DNA of 64,000 bases from Gnetum montanum (GCA_015680685.1 MNCI01018932.1:739834-803833); one strand, 5' to 3'. Counted from the stretch's first letter, positions 1-12,547 are shown. Numbers and translations are program-made. Notes: generated by a model not told the origin, from the sequence alone.

Positions 1-665
1 CTATCACAAGTTAGGATTAAGATTGTAATTCACAAGCAAGAACACAAAAACACATAGGCTAAACATATAAATAATTAACCTTGAGATGCAATCATAATTA
101 TGCACTCACTTAATGTGTTCTTATGACACTCTCTTACAAAATCTTATCAACTCAAGATGATGATACAAACCTTAAAGAAAAAATAATATTTATTGAAAAT
201 TATAGATAAGAAATTTAAAATCCTTTCCTCAAGATCAACTTAAATATATTTGGATGTTTTCCTTTTTATTCTCATCTAACTTAGCTTCTTTCCCATTTGG
301 AATTGCCAATTTGGAAGTTTTCCTAACTGTATGGGTCATCCTTGGCTTTCCTAGGATATTTTCTATAAAATTTCACCATTTAGGTGAGAATTCTATTGAG
401 AGAGGAATATATCTCCTTCTAGTATGAGAATTCTCCCCAAAGATATCTCATAAAATCTAGGACTTCTCACTTGAGATATCTTCAAATAAGGTAAGATGTC
501 TCCTTAGTTGAGATGTCCCCTACACATGCAAGTCATCTCTTATGTAAGCTCAAATCTTAGTTAAGACATCTCCTACATATTTCAAACATATTCACAAAGC
601 CAAAATGTGCAAAAATAATTTGTGGGGAGAAGAAAAGAGAATTGGAAGATGTGTTCGTATACCAA
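1..665 (-). repeat. 3' LTR of element A (cut by window edge)
   Basis: Positions 1-180 align by eye with 15640-15800 (shared phrases about cacatagtccaaacacatacataattaat and tgcactcactcaatgtg), so this is one of two LTR copies bracketing a minus-strand element. The first ~225 bases of the LTR lie left of the window, and this copy lacks material present at about 15850-16300. Its inner end abuts a purine tract read on the minus strand (666-679), as expected for a 3' LTR. It also carries agatgtctcc-like repeats seen again at 16440-16530 and 52580-52930. No function beyond LTR can be read. Confidence 0.7.
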
Positions 666-679
666 CTCTTTCACCCTTT
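666..679 (-). other. Polypurine tract of element A
   Basis: Minus-strand AAAGGGTGAAAGAG lies directly inside the 3' LTR and downstream of the pol C-terminus at 916. A related tract, AAGGGCGGGAGAGC, borders the other LTR copy on its outer side near 16756. Inferred primer for plus-strand DNA synthesis. Confidence 0.5.
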
Positions 680-879
680 AAAAAGTGAACTCATGTAAAC
701 AAGAGAGTATGGGTAGAAGTGATTCCTCACGTAACATGTTTGGTCTAATGGACCCATACAACATCATCCATCAATTAATCCTTCCAATGGATCAAGTACT
801 CATGTCTCTTCACTCCCAAATTTCTTGAAACTTCTCTCTACTTAAGCATAATTATCTTCCTCTTCATTCAAGATTTAGA

Positions 880-1985
880 TAGATTAATAGCCCCCTTCAA
901 CATATTGATGCTACCCTATAAGTTTTCATCAACAAAAAATCCATGGCAATGCCTAAGATCTGAAACATTAAACACAAAATAAATATTAACATTGTTGGAT
1001 AAGTTAATCTCAAAAGCATTATTATTAATTTTGGCTTTGATTCTAAAAGGATACATCTTCTTGACTTTCAACTTAGAGAAGTAGATACCTCTTAATCTCT
1101 TCTTTTTCAAGTGCACCTAAACTAGGTCACTAATATAAAAGATAGCCTTCTACTTATCCTCATTCCTCTTAAGAAATCTTTCTTGAGTCTTCTCTTTGAG
1201 ATTTACCTTTACATGTGCATGAAAATCCCTCATCTCTAGAAAAAAATTAGCACTGAGTTAAGTTTCACCCTCAAAGCTCTTCACATTATTCACCATATTT
1301 GAAAAAAAATAATAATTCATCTAAAATGAGCTTTTTCCAATGATAATGTGGAAATCATTATTATATGAAAATTCAACATGATGTAACAAAAAGTTCCATT
1401 GATTGGGATTTCCATCACATAAATATTCCAAAATATTTAACAAGGATTTTTTCACTGCTTCAGTTTGACCATTAAACTATGGATGACATACACTAGAAAA
1501 ATTTAGCTTTGTCCGTAAAATTTTCTAGAGGAACATTCAAAAATGACTAGTGAATTTGGAGTCTCTATTACTAATAATATTCAAATTAATATCATGTAAT
1601 TTTACATGTTGGAAAATTAAAGTTTCCATATGAAATGCATTAGTCATATTTTTGGATGAAATGAAGTTTTCCATCTTGGAGAACCTATTCACCACAACAA
1701 AAATAGCATTTTTTACACTCTTGTTCTTTGGAATATCACTCATATAATCCCTTGACATATTTTTCCATGAATCCTTGGAAATTGACAAAGGTATGTAATG
1801 TCCATCCACTCCTTTATATCCTTTGAATTTTTGACATGTCAAGCACTCCTTCACAAACTTGTAAACTTCAAATGTCATTCTAGACTCTAATTAGTTTCTA
1901 CCAATAAGATCCAATGTTTTATCCCTATCCATATAACCTGCCATGCCATTACAATGCTTTAAAAAATAAAAATTTCTTTCTAAAC
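880..1985 (-). pseudogene. Integrase and pol C-terminus of element A
   Basis: Minus-strand integrase of a Ty3/gypsy element, the enzyme that would insert the element cDNA. The zinc domain is seen at about 1985-1810: AGY where families have AGH, RDKT, and the cysteine pair CLTCQKFK. The core follows, with SRDYMSDIPK (first catalytic Asp) and FVVVNRFSKM. The second Asp motif reads ISNRDSKFTSHF, so ISDRD has become ISNRD. The last piece (1116-916) matches the usual pol tail, with HLKKKR, PFRIKAKIN and FNVSDL. Stops and frameshifts separate the pieces. No chromodomain could be read beyond the tail. Dead copy; family assignment secure, clade not. Confidence 0.85.
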
Positions 1986-2039
1986 TCATAATTAGGAATT
2001 CATACCTTTCTATTTTGGAATAACAGTTTATCTTAAATA

Positions 2040-2640
2040 TGATAGTCTCTCCACTAGCCTATCCAACTCAACAATGCTTCCTTGAGGATTTTTTTCACCT
2101 ACTCAAAATCATGATCATGCTCATACAAAGAAGTTAAATAACCCATAGCTTTCACATGTAGTACAATGAAATCAACTACATGCACCCTAAATAATGCATT
2201 ATCCATCACATTGGCTTTTCCAATTTTGTGCTTAAGTACAAAATTGAAATCTTGCAATTGTACAATACATTTCATGTATTTAGCACTCAAGATATTTTAA
2301 GAATTTAGAAACTAAAGTGGTTATGGTCCATCATCAAGGTGAACTCCTTGGATAATAAGTAATGTCTCCAATGCTTAATTGGTTAAAGAATAACATACAA
2401 CTCCTTCTTATATATGCTATATTTTTACCTTGACTCATTTAACATTTTAGAAACAAAATAACAAGGTTACATTCTTGTCAAAGTACCCTTCAAATGGTAA
2501 GTCCATATGCATCCACCTCCACTTAAAAAGGCTTCTAAACACATAGAATTGTAATCATTGACTCACTAGTTATTTTTTCTTTTAGAAAATTAAAGCTCCT
2601 TTGGGTTTCATCATACCACATAAAATATTTACTTTTCTTT
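2040..2640 (-). pseudogene. RNase H domain of element A pol
   Basis: Read across stops on the minus strand: WYDETQKSFNFLKEKI, then VEVDAYGLTI (the first RNase H Asp, usually in VDASG), and FNFVLKHKIGKAN at 2270-2200, which ends the domain (usually DFVLKHKSGKANKVADALSR). It would degrade the RNA template during reverse transcription. It lies between the RT (higher coordinates) and the integrase, the normal Ty3/gypsy order. Several in-frame stops, no intact frame longer than about 63 codons. Confidence 0.75.
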
Positions 2641-3384
2641 AACAAATCAAACATATACCAAGAAATATCATTGATTTTTTTTTATGAATCTTCAATAAAA
2701 ACTTGCTAAGCTAAGGATTGATCTTACTTCCCCCAACATTCTTAGGAGTTGGCCAATCTCTAATAGTCCTCATCTTGGTAGCTTCTATCTAAATTTGGTT
2801 TTTGGAAATCACATGCTTGATGTATGTGATTTTCCTAGTAAAGAAATGACTTTTCTTCTCATTGATTACCAAATGTGCCTCTTCCAATTTTAGACACACT
2901 CTTTCTAAGTAATCCAAGTTCTCATATTCATTAGAATTGTATATTAAAATATCATTAAAAAAAGATAATAAAATGCTTACCAATCTAATCTTTAAGTACA
3001 TCATGCATCAACCTCATGAATATAGTAGATGCATTTTTGATTTCAAATGGCATCACCAACCATTCAAACAATTCATTAGTGTTTTAAAACCTATCCTTCA
3101 TTCATCACCATGCCTAATTCAAATTTAATGATAAACACTCTTCAAATCAATTTTACTAAAAATGTGTACATTGGCAACAACATCAAGCATATCATCCATC
3201 CTTGGAATAAAAAACCTATGCCTCACTATTATCCTGTTGACTTTCTTGGAGTCAATGCATATCCTCCATTCATTATTATTCTTCTTTGGCACAAGCACTA
3301 CTAGAACTACACAAGGTAAAATTTATTTTCTCATGAAGCCATTTGCAAGTAACTCCTATACTTTCCTTTGTTATTCTACCCACT
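2641..3384 (-). pseudogene. Reverse transcriptase of element A, cut by B
   Basis: Minus-strand Ty3/gypsy RT. In order: LVPKKNNNEWRICID (fingers), HRFFIPRMDDMLD, FSKIDLKSVYH, EWLVMPFEIKNASTIFMRLM, then FFNDILIYNSNEYENL and TRKITYIKHVISKNQI. The catalytic YFDD is now FFND (one Asp lost). The frame stops abruptly at 3384, where the LTR of element B begins. The missing upstream half (protease and gag) resumes at 13432 on the other side of B, so the two halves are one gene split by insertion. Confidence 0.88.
3380..3384. repeat. Target-site duplication CCACT, left of B
   Basis: The five bases before the B LTR are CCACT, identical to 13427-13431 after the other LTR. A 5-bp duplication is usual for Ty3/gypsy integration. 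Confidence 0.85.
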
Positions 3385-4292
3385 TGATGAGTGGCGAATG
3401 CCCCTACCCTCAACCATATGAATTACAAGTGTTCATGTGTGATCTGATCAAATTCTGTAGACCTTAAGTCTTCAAGTACATGGGTTCTAAGAAGTGAAAT
3501 CTAATCATTACAATTGTTGTCTTCCTAGTGATACTTGTAAAATGCAAAGGTATGGTTAAGTGTAACTGAGGTGTCTGATTTTTACCATTTTTTATGTTTA
3601 TGTTCTTGGTTCTTAAAATAAAGAAATTAAGTAATTTAATGGATAATTTAATCTAACAAAATCATTAATCTCTAACTAATCCTAACATAAGTATCTAGTC
3701 CCACTTTCCAAACACATCCTTAACATGTCTAACATTGTTGCATTACCAAATGTTAAGCGTTACTAGGATTACCAAGCGTCATGCACATGCTTGAAGCTGG
3801 CATACTTATGTGCTTAATTTATTACTATTCAACTTATCTAACTTAGCTTAGCTTAGTTTATATTAATTACTTGAAATATTTAAATAAAATTTCATAAAGC
3901 ATCAAATCCATAAATAAAATAATTAATCTATCCAAGGTACTACAAGGTTTATTAAAAAGTTTTTCTTTATTGTTGCACACATTGCTATGATCAAGTACAA
4001 CAGTGTAGGCACTTTGGAAAATATTTTAACTCTGGAGAAAAGAAACTACAAGATCTCTGCTATGATATGACAAAGCTTATGCCCAAACTATGTGGTGAAG
4101 CACTATATTTATAGGCTGGCACACATCCTAGAATATCAGATATTTGATATTGCTTCTTAGGTTGCGATATTGGGTATTTGATATCAAGGCTCCAATATAA
4201 GATATCTAATATCAGAGCTAGAAAAAATATAGTTAATCATACCTTCATGACTAAATATCCAATATTAGAGCTAGAAAAAATATGTTTCATCG
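3385..4292 (-). repeat. 3' LTR of element B
   Basis: In minus sense it begins CGATGAAAC after the polypurine tract and ends CTCATCA. It aligns through its length with 12548-13426. It holds a TATA box (plus 4106-4113, read TATAAATA on the minus strand) and GATATC/GATATT-rich near-palindromes at 4136-4215. Its outer 53 bases (4240-4292) look like a duplication of polypurine tract plus LTR start, so the original end may be 4239. Confidence 0.88.
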
Positions 4293-4303
4293 TACCCCCA
4301 TGA
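4293..4303 (-). other. Polypurine tract of element B
   Basis: Minus-strand TCATGGGGGTA directly before the 3' LTR. The same 11-mer precedes the LTRs at 35641 and 51096 and, in minus sense, 38050; at 37127 it reads TCATAGGGGTA. A degraded second copy (TCATGAAGGTA) lies at 4240-4250. Confidence 0.75.
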
Positions 4304-6300
4304 CTAAATGAAAACTCATCATTGAGTGAATGAAAGAAGGAACAAGTCCCTTACAAAATATTAGAAAGGTATGGAATTATTCGTTGACACGCAAACTAAC
4401 TTAGATGGAAGAGACGGACTCTAAGTACCAAAGTGTATAGATTTACAATCTTTTACAAAAACAATAGAATTGAACACCTTGTCTAAAACTAACATCAAAC
4501 TCCTCTAGCAGCTGAAGAGCGAGCGTTAAGATTTAATGATCATGAAGGGTCCTCATTACATAGTATTGTTGCTTCTTCTTTGGTGAAGATAATCCTGCTT
4601 TGAGTCCATTCTTCTCACTATAATCATAACAAAATCATAGATTAGTATGTAATGTGTAACATATAGCCTTTAGATACCTTGTCTTGTTAGTTGTTACAGT
4701 TGGCTAGGTTGTGATTATGGTCAATTGATTCATTTAATAGTATTAGTGGGAACATTGAAAAGTAGGTTGAAATGGATAAATGGTTTAGTATTAAACTATA
4801 AAAAAGGCCAAATGTGATGAAATGCTGGAAGAGGTTTAAAGAATTCATAATAACAAGAAAAAGAAAATTTCATTGAAAAAAATTGTGAAGATGCACATAG
4901 TTGGATGTCATTGATGGGGCATACAAAAGGATTTGATTGTGAGAATGTCTAAGGATAAAGAAATTAACTAAGCCAACCAAAAGGTATGCAAGTGGATCCT
5001 CCCCAAAGTAGGCACACACCCTTTGTTGTCCTTGCATAACCTCAAACCAAGGAGTCAATGGGCCCCATGAATGATTAATGATTACAGAAAGTTAAGTACA
5101 AAAACCTAGAAGAAACTACCTAGGAATTTTGACACATCAATCCAAGACATCAAACAAGATCATGAACACCAATAGTTAGGTGAGGCATGGAAAGCATAGA
5201 TGGTTGAGAGAGAGTGAAATAGAGTTTCCAATTAAGGTCACTTGAAGTTCCTTGTGAATTTTGTGGTTGGATAACCTGATAAAATCCATCCTTAGTCTAG
5301 ACCAACCAACCATGTTTAGTAACTTTACATTGTCACTCTAAGATCGGTCCATCACCTCAAGACACAAGAGTGCTCACATATAACAACCATCATTTCTTAT
5401 TTTAAGAAGAAAAGAGAATGAAGAATTTAGAAAGGGCCTTAGTTAGAGGGGACATTTAAGAATGGATAACATGTCTTTCTAGTTCCATAACTAATGCTTG
5501 TAGCCCATTTATTCTGTCTAAGGGATGTGCTATGAATTCCCATTACTTTTTCTTGAAATGGGAACCACACCATGCAAATACTTATTCAACTTCCTATTAT
5601 TGGTTGACATGGAATGGTAAGAAATCCATGAAAATACACATGCACCCAGGTAAGCATAAAGGCACAAAGAATATTGAGTCCCCTTGAAGTCCCACTTGTT
5701 CACACCTTTGAATACTTGTCAAGTTCAAAAGCTACCATGGTCACAAGTTTGTTAATGTTTTATTAATAAAAAAGGAACCTCATACTTCCAGAATAAAGAA
5801 AACCATAGAGTTTGTGGATGGGTGGATGTCGTAGACTCATTGCCTATTTCATGAAAAAGAAACCATGTCCTAGTTATCAGCAACAAAATTCAAAGCTAGA
5901 ATCTAGAAACAAATAATAAAATAACTAGATAGAACATGCACACATCAAACAAACTACATTGTACCCAGTTGGTAATAAGGCACATTATTAAGAGAAATTA
6001 GAAAATCACACTAAAATAAAGTAAAATATATAAGAAACTATGAAATATTCAAAAAAAATTAAATGTACTAACAATGATGTAAACTAAAAAATGGAATGAG
6101 ATAAGAAAAGTTCTTAAAATCAAAAAGGCATAAAATAAACAATTTGTTAAAATAAAAATGTGTAAAACAAAAAATAGAAAAACTAAGGAGCCATGTATAT
6201 GATTAGCATGGATGGCCATCTCCTCCATGACTAGGTTGAAAGGAGGAGATCCAAGAAATTGAGCATGATTGGCCATCCATTAATGTATTTGTTGCACAAG
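4304..6300 (-). other. Post-pol region of element B
   Basis: Two kilobases between integrase and the 3' LTR with no sustained frame. Conserved landmarks shared with C' and D are visible: a leader reading VMEEMAIHANHIHGS followed by a T-rich hydrophobic stretch (6243-6049), and the block GCCTACTTTGGGGAGGA (minus, about 4995-5011). The coiled-coil ORF found in D and E is not recognisable here. Near the LTR, 4560-4380 resembles the tail of that ORF only weakly. Confidence 0.6.
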
Positions 6301-6329
6301 CTTTCTTAGGCTCATCGATAGGCTTTTTC

Positions 6330-7510
6330 TGTGGATATTGACCAACTACTTCTTGTTTGGGCTCTCAAGTTTGTAGATCAAAATGGCCCCAAAGGAAAAA
6401 GTTTTGTAAATAATGTAAGGTCCTTTCCACAATGTTTGGAACTTAGTTTGTTAAGGTATGTGGGTGGGGTTCCAATAGAGGACCTTGTCTCCTAGTTGAA
6501 ATTTTACATTCCTTATTCTAAGGTCATGTTGCTTTTTATTGAATGCTTTGTACAACTCATTATATGATAGCCACTAATCAATTTTCATCTAGTAGGTTAA
6601 TATTCATTAATATTTCTTTCTATGCTAGACTTAAGTTAAGGTAAAGGTCATAGGTTGTTGACAATGTACAAAGATCGGATTGAATAGGGAGAGTTGGGAA
6701 TTTTTCATACACCAACTCATAGGAAGAGTAGCCTATAGGGAGTTTCCATGTTGATCGGCAAGTCCAGAGAATGTGATCCAGTCTCTCCTATATTTGGTAA
6801 CTATTCTTATTAAGATCTTAGTGATTTTCCTATTTATAATCTTAGCTTGACCATTAGCTTGGGGATGATAAGGTGTTGTTAATTTATGCTTAACCATTAA
6901 GCATTGCATAAGCTTTTGAATGGTAGTGCATATAAAGTGGGTTCCATTATCAAAGATTAATGCACATGAAACACCAAACCTATTTACAACATTTTGTTAT
7001 ACAAACTAAGTGGTAGTAGAAGATGTATAGTTAGTGATGGCTACTACTTATGCCTATTTCGTGCAATAGTCAACAATGACTATGATGTACACCTTTCCAT
7101 TTAACATGGGCATGATGGGATCCATGAAGTCAATGCCCTAGATTTTGAATGGTTCCAATGGTTGAATCCCATGTTGAGGTTCCTCCATTTGAGTAGGCAT
7201 TCCAACATCTAATTGGTGACATTCACAAGAGTCGAAAAATTGGTGAGCATTCCTAAAAAGTATTTGCCAATAATACCTACCATCAGGATTTTAATGGCTA
7301 TGCATCTCTCATCATAGTGGCTCTCACAAGGATCCTCAAGAGGATCTTGAAGAACGTGTAGTTGATCAACATTAGGGACACACCAACGAACTAGGCCATT
7401 GGTGCACACCTTGTATAGGTGCCTTTGATCTCCATGAAGCACTTCCAATGATCGAACTCTTGTGGAATCTCCTGAGTAAGAAGATAAGTGAAAATACCAT
7501 AGTATCATTT
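6330..7510 (-). pseudogene. Integrase of element B
   Basis: Minus-strand integrase. The piece at 7508-7209 holds the zinc domain: LYKVCTNGLVRWCVPNVDQLHVL then a degraded HYDERCIAIKILM (usually HxGxxAxxxT). The core shows GIDFMDPIMPM (first Asp) and LIFDNGTHF (second Asp kept, about 6960-6934). At the third position the usual GQVEVSNREI reads GQAKIINRKI (about 6880), so the catalytic Glu is now Lys. Highly similar in layout to the plus-strand copy at 44615-45765 in D, where a different catalytic residue is lost. Confidence 0.82.
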
Positions 7511-7559
7511 AGGCTTACTAGCCAATGGTTTAGTTATAGCCAAGGCAAAGAGGAGTTCA

Positions 7560-8050
7560 TCAGGAAACTAATCAGATAGTGGGCTTCCCTCATCTTTGTT
7601 GTTCCATTTAATTGATACAAGTGGTCAATGACCAAATTCTCAGTCCCTTTTTAATCTACCATTGTAAGATCGAATTCCTATAAGATCACTCGCGACCATA
7701 TGACATAGGGGCTCACCATTGGCTTGTTCATGAGGAAGAAAATGGCATTGTGATTAGTGTGCACAAACACTTTGTATCCAAGCACATATTTCTTGAAGTT
7801 CTCTAGAGCATACACCACCACCATCAATTATTTATCTATGGTGGTGTAATTCAACTATAAATCCACAATGCTTCAACTTGTGTAGTGGATGTAATACAGA
7901 TGTTTCTTATCATCTAATTATGCAAGCATAGCTCCCAAGGAATAATTAGATGCATCTATCATTATATAAAATAGTCTAGACTAGTCAAGTGCTTGTATAA
8001 TTGGAGTCTCTACGAGATTTTTCTTGAGGCTTTAGAATGCCTTTTCACAT
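7560..8050 (-). pseudogene. RNase H of element B
   Basis: Decayed minus-strand RNase H between RT and integrase. Readable stretches include the central part near 7980-7880 and the end near 7690-7640, corresponding to the VFTDH...KYLL...EFDL...KKG...DHLS pattern of Athila-type elements (compare 44235-44400 in D and 56381-56900 in F, which align at DNA level). Multiple stops; boundaries approximate. Confidence 0.6.
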
Positions 8051-8880
8051 TTCTTTGTCTAGATCAAGGGAGCATCTTTCTTTGTTAGATTAATCAATGC
8101 TTTCACAATCTTAGAGAAATTCTCTATAAATCACTAGTAGTAGCTAGTGTGTCTAAGGAATGATTAGACATATTTTATAGTTTTTGGTTGATGGGTAATT
8201 TCTTGGATCATCTTTATCTTTTTGGGGTCTACCTCAATCACTTTCTACAAAATTCTATACCCCAATACAATGCTTTCTTAGACTATGAGATGGTTCTTTT
8301 TCCAATTAAGCTACAAGTTTTATTTCCACACATCTTTTGAGTAATTGCTCAAGGTGGTCTAAGAATTTCTCAAACATAGCACCATAAGTGGAGAAGTCAT
8401 CTATGAAGACTTCTACTCTACTACCAATTTGCTGCTAAAAGATGATCAAGACTAGATGTTGGAAAGTGGCATGAGCATTGCATAGATCAAAAGGCATCTT
8501 GTGATATGCAAAGATTCCCTGAGGATTTGTGAAAATTGGTTTGGGCTTATCTTTGGTGCAATCTAGATTTGGTTGTGGCCACTATAACCATCCAGAAAAC
8601 TATAATAGCAATGCCTAGATATGGTGTCCAACACTTGATCAACAAATGATAATGGAAAATGATCTTTGAATGTTGCCATGTTTAACAACCTAAAGTTGAT
8701 ACAAATCCACCATTTACTACCTCTCTTTGGCACTATTGTGAGTGGCTTGACCCACTTGCTATCCACAATGGGGTAGATAAATCCTACCTTAAGGAGTTGC
8801 TTAATCTCCTCTTTGATGATTTTCTTCAATTTTGGGTTCAACTACTATTGTGGTTGCCTCTTTGGCTTCATGGATGGATT
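8050..8880 (-). pseudogene. Reverse transcriptase of element B
   Basis: Minus-strand RT. The best frame (8841-8563) reads KKIIKEEIKQLLKVGFIYPI, WVKPLTIVPKRGSKWW, FRLLNMATFKDHFPL, VDQVLD and YSFLDGYSGHNQI, the fingers and palm of Athila-type RT. The catalytic motif appears near 8410-8380 as VFIDDF, so both Asp residues survive. Downstream parts are in other frames because of indels. It would copy element RNA into DNA; now a pseudogene. Confidence 0.85.
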
Positions 8881-9439
8881 AGTATAAATGTGGTGCTAGA
8901 AAATATATGGATCCATTCTAGTGAGTTTAGGATATGACCAAGTAAATATTGTTGGCCATTTATTAACCACTTTCAACAACATCTATTTCTGTTCAAGAGC
9001 AAGATTTTCATTAATTGTTACTAGCTTTTCATGTTTCAAGAATGCATATTCCATTCTAGTAGTTAGAGTTTTTAACTCAAGAGGCTCTTATTTAAAATTT
9101 TTAGGAATTTCCAGCTCTCCCCAATAGGTATCATCATTTGTATTATTAGAGAGTTGGTGATGAACTTGCTCTAGTTCATTCATGCTTATGACATAAGCAC
9201 ATGTCAAGCTCTTAGTAGGTTCCTTACACATTGTTCTATTTTTAGAATTAATGGTCAGCCACTAGGTATCCTCTTATTTTGTGACCAGTACATATAGGCA
9301 CCTTTGAATATCTACTTCATGCGCATACTACTTACTCATGGAAGTAGATGCTCATTTCTTGGACCAACGTTTTTGCATGCAATTTTCACCCTGTATTATT
9401 TTATGCAATAAATGGAATTTGATTCCTCTCAATCTTTCC

Positions 9440-9780
9440 AAATGCATTTTCCATAGATATTTCCAAGGAAAGATCTTTGATGCCCATTCTCACATCAATA
9501 GTGCTTAGCAATGCCCTTCCTGTAATGATTAGGAAGTCCCCCTAATAGTTCTCAACCTTGATTACTAGGAAATTGATAGGATAAGGCCACCCACAAATAG
9601 TGGTTACAATGTTTTCTACTAGTTCCAATGAAATGGTAATGGACTAGTATACCAACACCAATAAGATATTGTTCTTTTCGAGAGGTGGCAGGTTCTAAGC
9701 ATCATAAATCTCATGAGAAATCAAGTTAACACTAGAACCTAAATCAAGAAGAGTTTGATATAGTTCATTCCTAGCAATTT
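9440..9780 (-). pseudogene. Aspartic protease of element B
   Basis: Retroviral-type protease remnant that would cut the Gag-Pol polyprotein. The active-site loop (minus, about 9755-9715) reads LLDLGSSVNLIS where the family has LLDSG.SVNLIS, so Ser is replaced by Leu. The C-terminal landmark GDFLIITGRALLSTIDVRMG then LSLEIS (9545-9450) matches MGRAWLSIVDA in C' and D. It lies between gag and RT in normal order. Confidence 0.75.
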
Positions 9781-9959
9781 ATAAATAGATAAGAGGACTC
9801 CCAAGATCAAGTAATTTCCTAGGAAGGTTGCTCACTTGGATCCAATCAGATATGACATAAGTGAGCATAACAATATGGAGTCTAGGTGGTATATAGTTTG
9901 AAGGGGACTTAAATGGATTAGATGCAAAGGAAGATGAAGAAGTAGGGTTATCAACCATA

Positions 9960-12410
9960 GGTGTATGTGAGGGTTTAGTTAGGCTATTAGGTCTGAAGAA
10001 AGGTCTTTTATTAGCATAAGGTTCATAATCACTTAGTTGATTAACTGAATTTAGATTGATGGTGCTGGTAGCATTGTGTTGCTATGGCTAGGCTAGAAGT
10101 TCATCCTGCATGGATGGAGAAAGTAGTAGTTGCATTGAGGATAGAGGAACCGATGCAAGAATAAGAGGAGGATAAGAATGAAATTTGGTATCCCTTCTAG
10201 AATATGAAGAATGAGTTCTATAGTATTTAGGAGGGTAGTAGTGATGTTGGAAAAGAGAAATGTGACTATAATAGTCATATGGAGATAGGGGTCGCTAAAC
10301 ATAATGCCCATATAGATCTAGTTGTTTGTAAGGGTATTGCTACCTTGGAAGTGGGAATGCCCATGATTGTCATTGCTACCACTATTAATATTTCTCATAT
10401 GGTTGTGGTGGAGTTCCACTTGGATAATATTGTTGTTTCTAATAAAACTTCCTAGGATTGCCTTGAGGATACGACAACCTTCTAGGTGTTTGTCATTTTG
10501 ATAGTCATGGATTCAATACACCCTAGGCTCCTATAAGTGTGACATGATGAGGCAACATCCCTTAGGATGTTCATATTGGTAGATGTCACATTAACCATTA
10601 TTATCTAATTCAGTTTTTATAATTTCCTCTATGGTAGAAATCTTGCTCTTGCCCCTTTAATTGGCACATTCAGCTTCCTTTTGCCTCCTACAATCATGAT
10701 TACTACTTTCTTCTTTGGATTCTTTAGCAATTTTTAGAATAGCTTAAAATATACTATCCATAGAGTTCCACAGCTGATCTACCTTAGCCAAAATTTTAGA
10801 GGTAAAATTTTGAATTGGCAAGGTTTTCTAGATCACCACCTAATCAAGTGATGATTCATCCTCACTATCACAAAATCAAACATCCCTCTTGCAAATGGAA
10901 GGTTCTTGGTATATTCTACTACACTTTCATGTTTTCTCAACTCTCCTTCTTCTTTTGCTACCTAGTCACGTAGCTATTAGATTTGATGGACTCTTAACTT
11001 TGATAGTCTTCCTTGGGTGTAGATTCCAAGAGTTTTTCTTGTTTTTGATCAAAGCTCATCTACAATGTGGCGAAGATGTTCCGACTAAGAGTAACCATAA
11101 CTAGATTATCAATGTAATAAGGAATAATATCTATCCAAGGGCTCATATGTTTCTTTCTTCCAACCTTAGATCTACCTTTTTAGATTGAATACTTAAGAGT
11201 ATGTTTGATACTTATCATTGAATAGTTTGAGCATCATACTCCATTTGTGGATTGATTCCAACTCCAAGGACTAGTACTAGATTTTTGCTTCTTTGATGAG
11301 TGTCTTGGGAAATAAACTAAGCATTTTCTAGTTATTTTCTATATTTTTCAAGGCACAGGCATTTTGAAAATCTTGAATATGATTCTATGAATTTGAGTTA
11401 TATTGCCCTTTGAATTTGATGATATTATTCATGTCTAGCCTCTTGATTTGGCTATCATTTATGTGCTTTGTAGGAATTCTCACCACTTGCATGATGTTTA
11501 GCATGATTTAAATGGTAAGCAAAGGCTCATCATAGCCATGATCTTGGTGCTGACAATGCCCTTTTCTACCCCTTTGTTTATGATGATGCGCCTCTCTTGA
11601 ATGACCACACCCTAGATCTTGACTTACCTAAAGGTCTCTATGATCATCTTGGTCCCATTGATCACCTCCATCATGATCACATTTCCTATAGTTATGTTTA
11701 AAGCCAGAAGAGGAAGAAGATGATGATAAAGATGAAGAGGAAGGAGGACTAGCACCATCACGATACTTGCCACCCCCTCTTTGGTGGTCACGACCATGAA
11801 CATGATCATGCTTCTTACCCACATCCCTACCATGACTCTCCTCCTTGGATTTCCCTTTGTCATGGGATCCATTCTTACCAGAACTAGGATTATGTATCAT
11901 AGACTATAGGTTTTGGTTTTGACCTTCTTAACCGAAGTCAAAGAGAGAAGTCTCTTTGTATGAAAAACCCCAACAAAGTATTCTCCACCATCATTTTAGT
12001 ACATCAGGAATGGGGAATCATTAGACCACTTCCCCCTTGCAAATTTGTAGTGCTTATCTAGTTGTTGATCCCTCAAACATTATGCATTGGTGAGATGATA
12101 ATCCCTGGCATCACTATCCTAAACAACATATTTAGCATGAAACCCTTGGATGCCCAACCACATAAGAGTTTGATGGAGCATCGCAAGAATGGATTAATTG
12201 GGTGGTAGCACAATGTTGCCCTCCATGTCTCACCACTACAATAGTTCATCCTAGTGTAGAAAAAAGGTGAAATTGGATACATACTCATTAGGATGAGCAT
12301 ATATCACTTTGTATTACTAAGGTACCTACTAATTTACTCTATCAGACTTAGGTGGATAATCACTCATGTTAGAAGAAGAGATCTTGTATTAGAAGACAAG
12401 AAATGAAATG
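9960..12410 (-). pseudogene. gag of element B
   Basis: Minus-strand gag, colinear with the better copies at 19525 and 30448. From the N-terminus: VIYAHPNEYVSNFTF and EGNIVLPPN (12340-12190); a His/Ser-rich segment with a Ser run (11900-11628, best open frame); the capsid-like core with IKRLDMNNI, FQNACALKNIENN, LFPKTLIKEAK and LFNDKYQTYS (about 11505-11150); KVDQLW; a degraded zinc-knuckle region near 10600-10500 (YEHPKGCC); then a Pro/Tyr-rich tail to about 10000. Gag packages element RNA. Part of the region after the core (11140-10860) looks deleted or badly decayed. Confidence 0.8.
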
Positions 12411-12528
12411 TGATTTCTTATAATTATTGTAGTTATTTGAATGTATGATATGAATTTAGGGTTTGTTCTAATGATGTTAAATAAATTTTTTCACTAAATC
12501 CTAGATAGCACATGTAACAAACTAAAGG

Positions 12529-12546
12529 TCCTTGAAAATGGTGCCA
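12529..12546 (-). other. Primer binding site of element B
   Basis: Minus-strand TGGCACCATTTTCAAGGA just inside the 5' LTR. It matches 12 of 18 positions of TGGCGCCGTTGCCGGGGA, the complement of the plant tRNA-Asp 3' end (recalled from knowledge). Five of the six differences are G-to-A or C-to-T transitions. Confidence 0.75.
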
Positions 12547-12547
12547 A

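Noticed and set aside
916-1116. Possible small host gene
   Set aside because: The KPKK-type PFRI and FNVSDL wording is the pol C-terminus of a Ty3/gypsy element, in line with the integrase next to it.
6049-6276. Hydrophobic frame as an envelope-like protein in B
   Set aside because: The hydrophobic part comes from a T-rich low-complexity tract; no signal peptide, Cys pattern or length expected of an envelope.
11628-11900. Ser/His-rich frame as a separate regulatory protein
   Set aside because: It is colinear with the His/Ser-rich linker of gag in C and C'.
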